From: Actinomycetes bacterium
GTDB lineage: Bacteria; Actinomycetota; Acidimicrobiia; Acidimicrobiales; Acidimicrobiaceae
Length of the DNA stretch: 35,841 nucleotides
Assembly: GCA_021803345.1 (NCBI GenBank)
Contig: JAJZLS010000005.1
Span: forward strand, 1 to 35,841
Reading direction: 5' to 3'
Each line of letters starts with the position of its first letter. Positions within the stretch are counted from its first letter, which is position 1. A program made the translations under genes and the position numbers. The notes under the pieces were generated by a model. It was not told the origin of the DNA. It made no database searches and saw only the letters and a list, made by a program, of their open reading frames with translations. Of this stretch, positions 32,581 through 35,841 are shown one piece after another.

Positions 32581-32962
32581 ATTGCTCCTTCCTATTATCC
32601 ATTTCTTGCCGTACCAGACATTGGCCAAGCTGGCGAGTACGACCTATCCGCGTTCATGAGAGATGGCTCATCAGTAGGGCTATGCATCACCAGCAATAAA
32701 GACATTGAGTTTCATGCATGCCCCTGAGTTATATAGCCTCTCAAAGATCAGACGATGTTTAACGCCCTCATTCCTGTGCCTGCGATGTTCGTCGGACCCT
32801 GTCGGCAAGCTGATCCCACCAACAACCAAGCCCAATCGGTGGATGAAGACCAACCAGTGATCACTGCCAGCTTTTCTGGATACAGCCTTTGGTAAACAGG
32901 TTGCACAAATGCCGATAGCTCTTGGCATCGTGATGAAACCTCCCTGAAATAGCTATTAGAAA
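32581..32962. other. Intergenic part of the catabolic cluster
   Basis: About 380 bp before the next supported gene. A minus-strand frame at 32680-32928 (82 codons, GGGAGG ten bases before its ATG, CxxC near the start) might be real, but the composition is ambiguous and another frame overlaps it. No terminator or promoter is clear. Confidence 0.35.
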
Positions 32963-33175
32963 TTAAGCCTTTCCATAAACAGGCTCTAGAACTGGGTGCT
33001 CCTCCCCCTCGGGAGTCAACCCGCGTACTTCCCCCATAAGCCATAGCGCTGTATGAAATTGAAGGTCGGCATCCTGTAGCAGGCGCTCAACTGCTGGAGA
33101 AGGCGCCTCCTGAATAAGGACGTGAAGATCGCAGCGGATGTTGTCGAGGTTGGCAACATAGTTCTGGTGTTCCAT
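32963..33175 (-). CDS. Small hypothetical protein in the CoA-ligase operon
   Basis: A 70-residue acidic, probably helical protein (MEHQNYVANLDNIRCDLHVL...) with one Cys and no signal or membrane segment. AAAGGAGG seven bases before ATG 33175 is one of the best ribosome sites in the window and strongly supports translation. It lies 40 bp after the CoA ligase gene on the same strand, so it is co-transcribed. I do not recognise a family; a small subunit or chaperone of a cluster enzyme is a guess. Confidence 0.65.
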   Translation of the reverse strand: MEHQNYVANLDNIRCDLHVLIQEAPSPAVERLLQDADLQFHTALWLMGEVRGLTPEGEEHPVLEPVYGKA

Positions 33176-33215
33176 GAATTTCCTCCTTTGGTCTAGTTCC
33201 ATTTTCTGTGCTGAA

Positions 33216-34595
33216 TTAAATGTTCTTCGGCCGATGGTCGAAGAAGCGCTTGGCTTTCAGCTCGTAACGTGGCAGCTCTCCGGGATTGACAACATTGACA
33301 GATATGCTCACCCCGATCTTTGCCTTGAAAACTTGCTGTAGACCTTTTTCGATATGCGGATAGGTCTCTGCTGAGACTCCTGGCTGTGGCTCTACCCTGA
33401 CCATGACTTCATCATTAAAAGAACTCCGGGTCACATGCAGTTCATAATGCGAACCGACTCCCGGCACGTCACTCAACAAGCATTCAATCGCGGCTGGATA
33501 AACGTTGGTTCCTTTTATGGTGATCATGTCGTCGGTGCGCCCCAGGACCCCGCCTTCATAGAGGAGCCAGGTGCGCCCACAGCTGCAGATGTCGTAATGT
33601 GCTCGCACCAGGTCATGGGTCCGATACTTGATTATCGGCTGGGCGAATTGGGCGTAGCTGGTAACTACGTTCTCTCCTACCTCGCCATTTCCAACTGGAT
33701 TACCCGATGCATCGACAACCGTTGCATATCCTTGATCCTCAGCGTAATGACAACCATGCTGGTCAGGACAGCCGGGAGCAATCGCCCCAGCTTCAGCGAT
33801 CCCATAGAGTTCGTAGGCTTTTGCCCCCCATGCAGATTCGATTACTTGACGCGTGGTTGGTATGCTCGCCCCAGGCTCTCCGGCGTGAATTGTGTAGCGG
33901 ATAGAAGTAGCGCTAGTGTCAATTCCTAGTTCCTTTGCCAGTTCAGCAAGGTAAATGGCATAGGTTGGCGTAGACACCAGAACCGTTGGCTTCAAAAGCT
34001 GGATCTGACGGAGACGCTCTTCTGAATTGAGGCCACCTCCACTTATTACCGTCGCACCAAGGCACCTAACTCCCCAGTAGGCACTCCAAAAACCGGCGAA
34101 CATCCCCCATGGGAATGCGAAATAGAAGGAGTCATTTGGTCGAATTCCCACTCCCCAATACAGATAGACCCACTGTTCACCATATTGCAACTGTGAGTGA
34201 AAGGAAAATGGAATTTTCAGTGGTGTTCCCGTGGAGCCAGAGGTCTGAAACTGATAAAGGTAGTAATCAGGGCCCAACGCGACACTATCGCCCCATGGGG
34301 GATTGACCGCTTGAGCCCGGAGCAGATCCTTTTTATCTATCGTCGGAACATAGCGATTGAAATCCTCAAGACTTTTAATATCCTCGGGAACCATATCTGC
34401 CTCTTGATAGAGGTTGCGGTAAAAAGGAACCCGATCATAGGCATAGCCCAGTAAGGCCTGCAACCGCTTGAGATGAAGCTCATCCAGGAGCTCGCGTGGC
34501 ATTGTTTCGCTATATTGGTTCCAAAATGCTGACGACCTCGAACCTGCACTCAATAAAGGCTCGTGATGCAACAAGTGGGCATTCAAAGTTGACAT
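33216..34595 (-). CDS. Phenylacetate-CoA ligase family (PaaK-like) acyl-CoA synthetase
   Basis: A 459-residue AMP-forming CoA ligase that activates an aromatic or other carboxylic acid to its CoA thioester. The P-loop is TSGSTGTPLK (118-127), followed by AYELYGIAEAG, YRTHDLV and GRTDDMITIKGTNVYP hinge motifs, and a C-terminal LPRYELKAKR that supplies the catalytic Lys. Length is typical of PaaK relatives. CSCGRTW and CPDQHGCH resemble the Cys/His pairs of this family. It is the first gene of the leftward cluster, and its promoter region contains a palindrome just upstream. The true substrate is unknown. Confidence 0.92.
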   Translation of the reverse strand: MSTLNAHLLHHEPLLSAGSRSSAFWNQYSETMPRELLDELHLKRLQALLGYAYDRVPFYRNLYQEADMVPEDIKSLEDFNRYVPTIDKKDLLRAQAVNPPWGDSVALGPDYYLYQFQTSGSTGTPLKIPFSFHSQLQYGEQWVYLYWGVGIRPNDSFYFAFPWGMFAGFWSAYWGVRCLGATVISGGGLNSEERLRQIQLLKPTVLVSTPTYAIYLAELAKELGIDTSATSIRYTIHAGEPGASIPTTRQVIESAWGAKAYELYGIAEAGAIAPGCPDQHGCHYAEDQGYATVVDASGNPVGNGEVGENVVTSYAQFAQPIIKYRTHDLVRAHYDICSCGRTWLLYEGGVLGRTDDMITIKGTNVYPAAIECLLSDVPGVGSHYELHVTRSSFNDEVMVRVEPQPGVSAETYPHIEKGLQQVFKAKIGVSISVNVVNPGELPRYELKAKRFFDHRPKNI

Positions 34596-34606
34596 ATCTT
34601 ACTCAC

Positions 34607-34630
34607 TTTCATGACCCCAAAAACATGAAA
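34607..34630. promoter_or_regulatory. Palindrome just upstream of the CoA ligase gene
   Basis: TTTCATG (34607-34613) and CATGAAA (34624-34630) form perfect arms around ten bases. The site begins 12 bp before the ligase start codon, where a bound repressor would block transcription or translation. It is a candidate operator for the catabolic cluster; no regulator gene is nearby. Confidence 0.45.
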
Positions 34631-35841
34631 ACATGTCGATCCCAATCATCTATCGACACGCTTGCTGGTCAGAGATCCACCAACACCATCGATCCCCGTT
34701 CAACTTTTCCACAAAGCAAAGCTTTCCAGTATTTTTACAACTGTTAGTAAGTGGAACGGGCAAGCCCGAAGAGAAAAGTGATATCTCCATTTACCTCCCC
34801 CTACACTGGCCGTGATAAACATTCGCCTCTTATCAACTGGATAAAAAGGCATTTAACAGTGGAGGACTCGACTTCCGCATAATCTCAGGCCTCCCTCCTC
34901 TGGGCCAAACCTCCATTAATTTCCTAACACCGCAAATCCAATAATTGCATGCATTTATGTATACAATATCTAAACTCTGAATCTTTTGCAAAATATTAGG
35001 AAAGTAATTAAGACACTTCGTCGGGAACGGGTCACTGTAATTCCACCTCAAGGTCCTGCGAGCTTTATTGGTTTTTTCAATTGGTTGCTAACCCTTGTTT
35101 CCAACCACGAAAATCTGAAAAGAATAAATTACAGGCAAGAGGAATTTCAAAAGGGCTCTCCACATGAGACTGCCACATAGTGCCAGCCCAGGTCGCTTGC
35201 CCTTGACAGGGTTGTCCCGCTGGGGGAAGTGAGAGAGTAGCGGTTGCGAATGTGCGACCGAAGGTGTGTTCATCCGAGTCCCCTTGGACACCCATGTTCG
35301 CCATTAGTTGGCGATTTGGCCACCAGTTGTAAAATTGCCTGCTATATGAGGAGATAGGAGAGCATCTCTTGCGGCCCTCACCTATGTCAAAAACTTGGAG
35401 AACCAAGGGGACTTTCCAACCGATTTATGGTGGCATGTTGCGACCCCTTAGGAAAGTGATTCTATCTGAGTCTCATCGTAACGCATCCGGGAAGCTGACC
35501 AGAAAATGTCGTCAACTGCAGTTTAGAATAAATATTACTAAATTTTGTTAACGTTAAATTGATAACTAAACAACATTGTTATCACAATGTTCGAACATCA
35601 CTTGCAAGACTTCAACATATGAGGTGGAGCAATAGACATTTTGAACAGCGCAGTTGATCTTTGCACAACTTACTGGGAAGTCAGGGTGAATGTAAAAAAT
35701 ATAGAGTAAATTAGCTAGTAGCCTGAGTCAGTATCCGTCTGGAACTATCATAACTGAGTTCTGAGATTAGGCATGGTTGGTATCGAATCATATTCATTTT
35801 GTTCCACAAGTCCATATCCCATCGACTAGAATATAGCTATG
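34631..35841. other. Gene-free right end of window
   Basis: About 1.2 kb without a supported gene. Frames on both strands (for example 35077-35406 minus) lack ribosome sites and recognisable domains. It contains a 10-bp inverted repeat GTCCCCTTGG/CCAAGGGGAC at 35278-35287 and 35403-35412, the palindrome TTAACGTTAA at 35548-35557 and an operator-like palindrome at 35572-35591. Confidence 0.45.
35572..35591. promoter_or_regulatory. 20-bp operator-like palindrome
   Basis: AACATTG-N6-CAATGTT has perfect 7-bp arms in AT-rich DNA. It suits a dimeric regulator and may belong to a promoter of a gene beyond the right edge. Confidence 0.4.

Noticed and set aside
35077-35406. 109-codon minus-strand frame
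   Set aside because: No ribosome site or recognised domain; it overlaps an inverted repeat and looks non-coding.

Overview
The window looks like chromosome of an actinobacterium with moderate GC. The mobile element is of the actinomycete integrative and conjugative type (rolling-circle Rep plus FtsK-like transfer ATPase). The chromosomal genes are a membrane HtrA protease, a CoxL-type molybdoprotein, a cytochrome b, a sortase with its substrate, xseAB and nadC. The class Acidimicrobiia is my best guess. It is an inference from gene style and base composition, not a proven assignment.

Layout. (1) 1-9.35 kb is an integrated element and its scars. Integrase (+) converges on an excisionase/rep/ftsK-like/small-protein block (-). 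A cargo operon of secreted protein, lipoprotein and basic cytosolic protein follows, behind a near-consensus sigma-70 promoter. The right end (7926-8117) carries paired integrase-type repeats and a tRNA 3' end. A decayed copy of the same end lies at 9147-9345. Between the two ends are a broken ISL3-family transposase, an intact hicB and a hicA with one in-frame stop. (2) 9.4-17.3 kb holds cell-surface genes: a membrane-anchored extracytoplasmic protein, a sortase, a DUF3494-type (ice-binding fold) surface protein with a sorting-signal-like tail, a LapA-like membrane protein, and a protein made of 26-residue LRV-like repeats. (3) 18.0-26.7 kb is more housekeeping in character: HtrA protease, a lone form-II CoxL-like subunit, a divergently placed lone cytochrome b, xseA-xseB and nadC. 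(4) 26.9-28.0 kb is a gene-free junction with an intact tRNA-Arg(CCT), a tRNA-Met 3' half on the minus strand, tandem repeats and unclassified inverted repeats. (5) 28.0-34.6 kb is a leftward acyl-CoA gene cluster, visibly richer in GC in its distal part. It encodes a PaaK-like CoA ligase, a 70-residue protein, a 2-hydroxyacyl-CoA dehydratase/benzoyl-CoA reductase family subunit, a crotonase and two acyl-CoA dehydrogenases. (6) 34.6-35.8 kb has no convincing gene but contains several palindromes.

Working together: the integrase, excisionase, Rep and FtsK-like proteins would excise, replicate and transfer the element. The sortase probably anchors its neighbouring surface protein. The catabolic cluster could activate a carboxylic acid to its CoA ester and then reduce or dehydrate it, dehydrogenate it and hydrate it. 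The true substrate cannot be read from the sequence.
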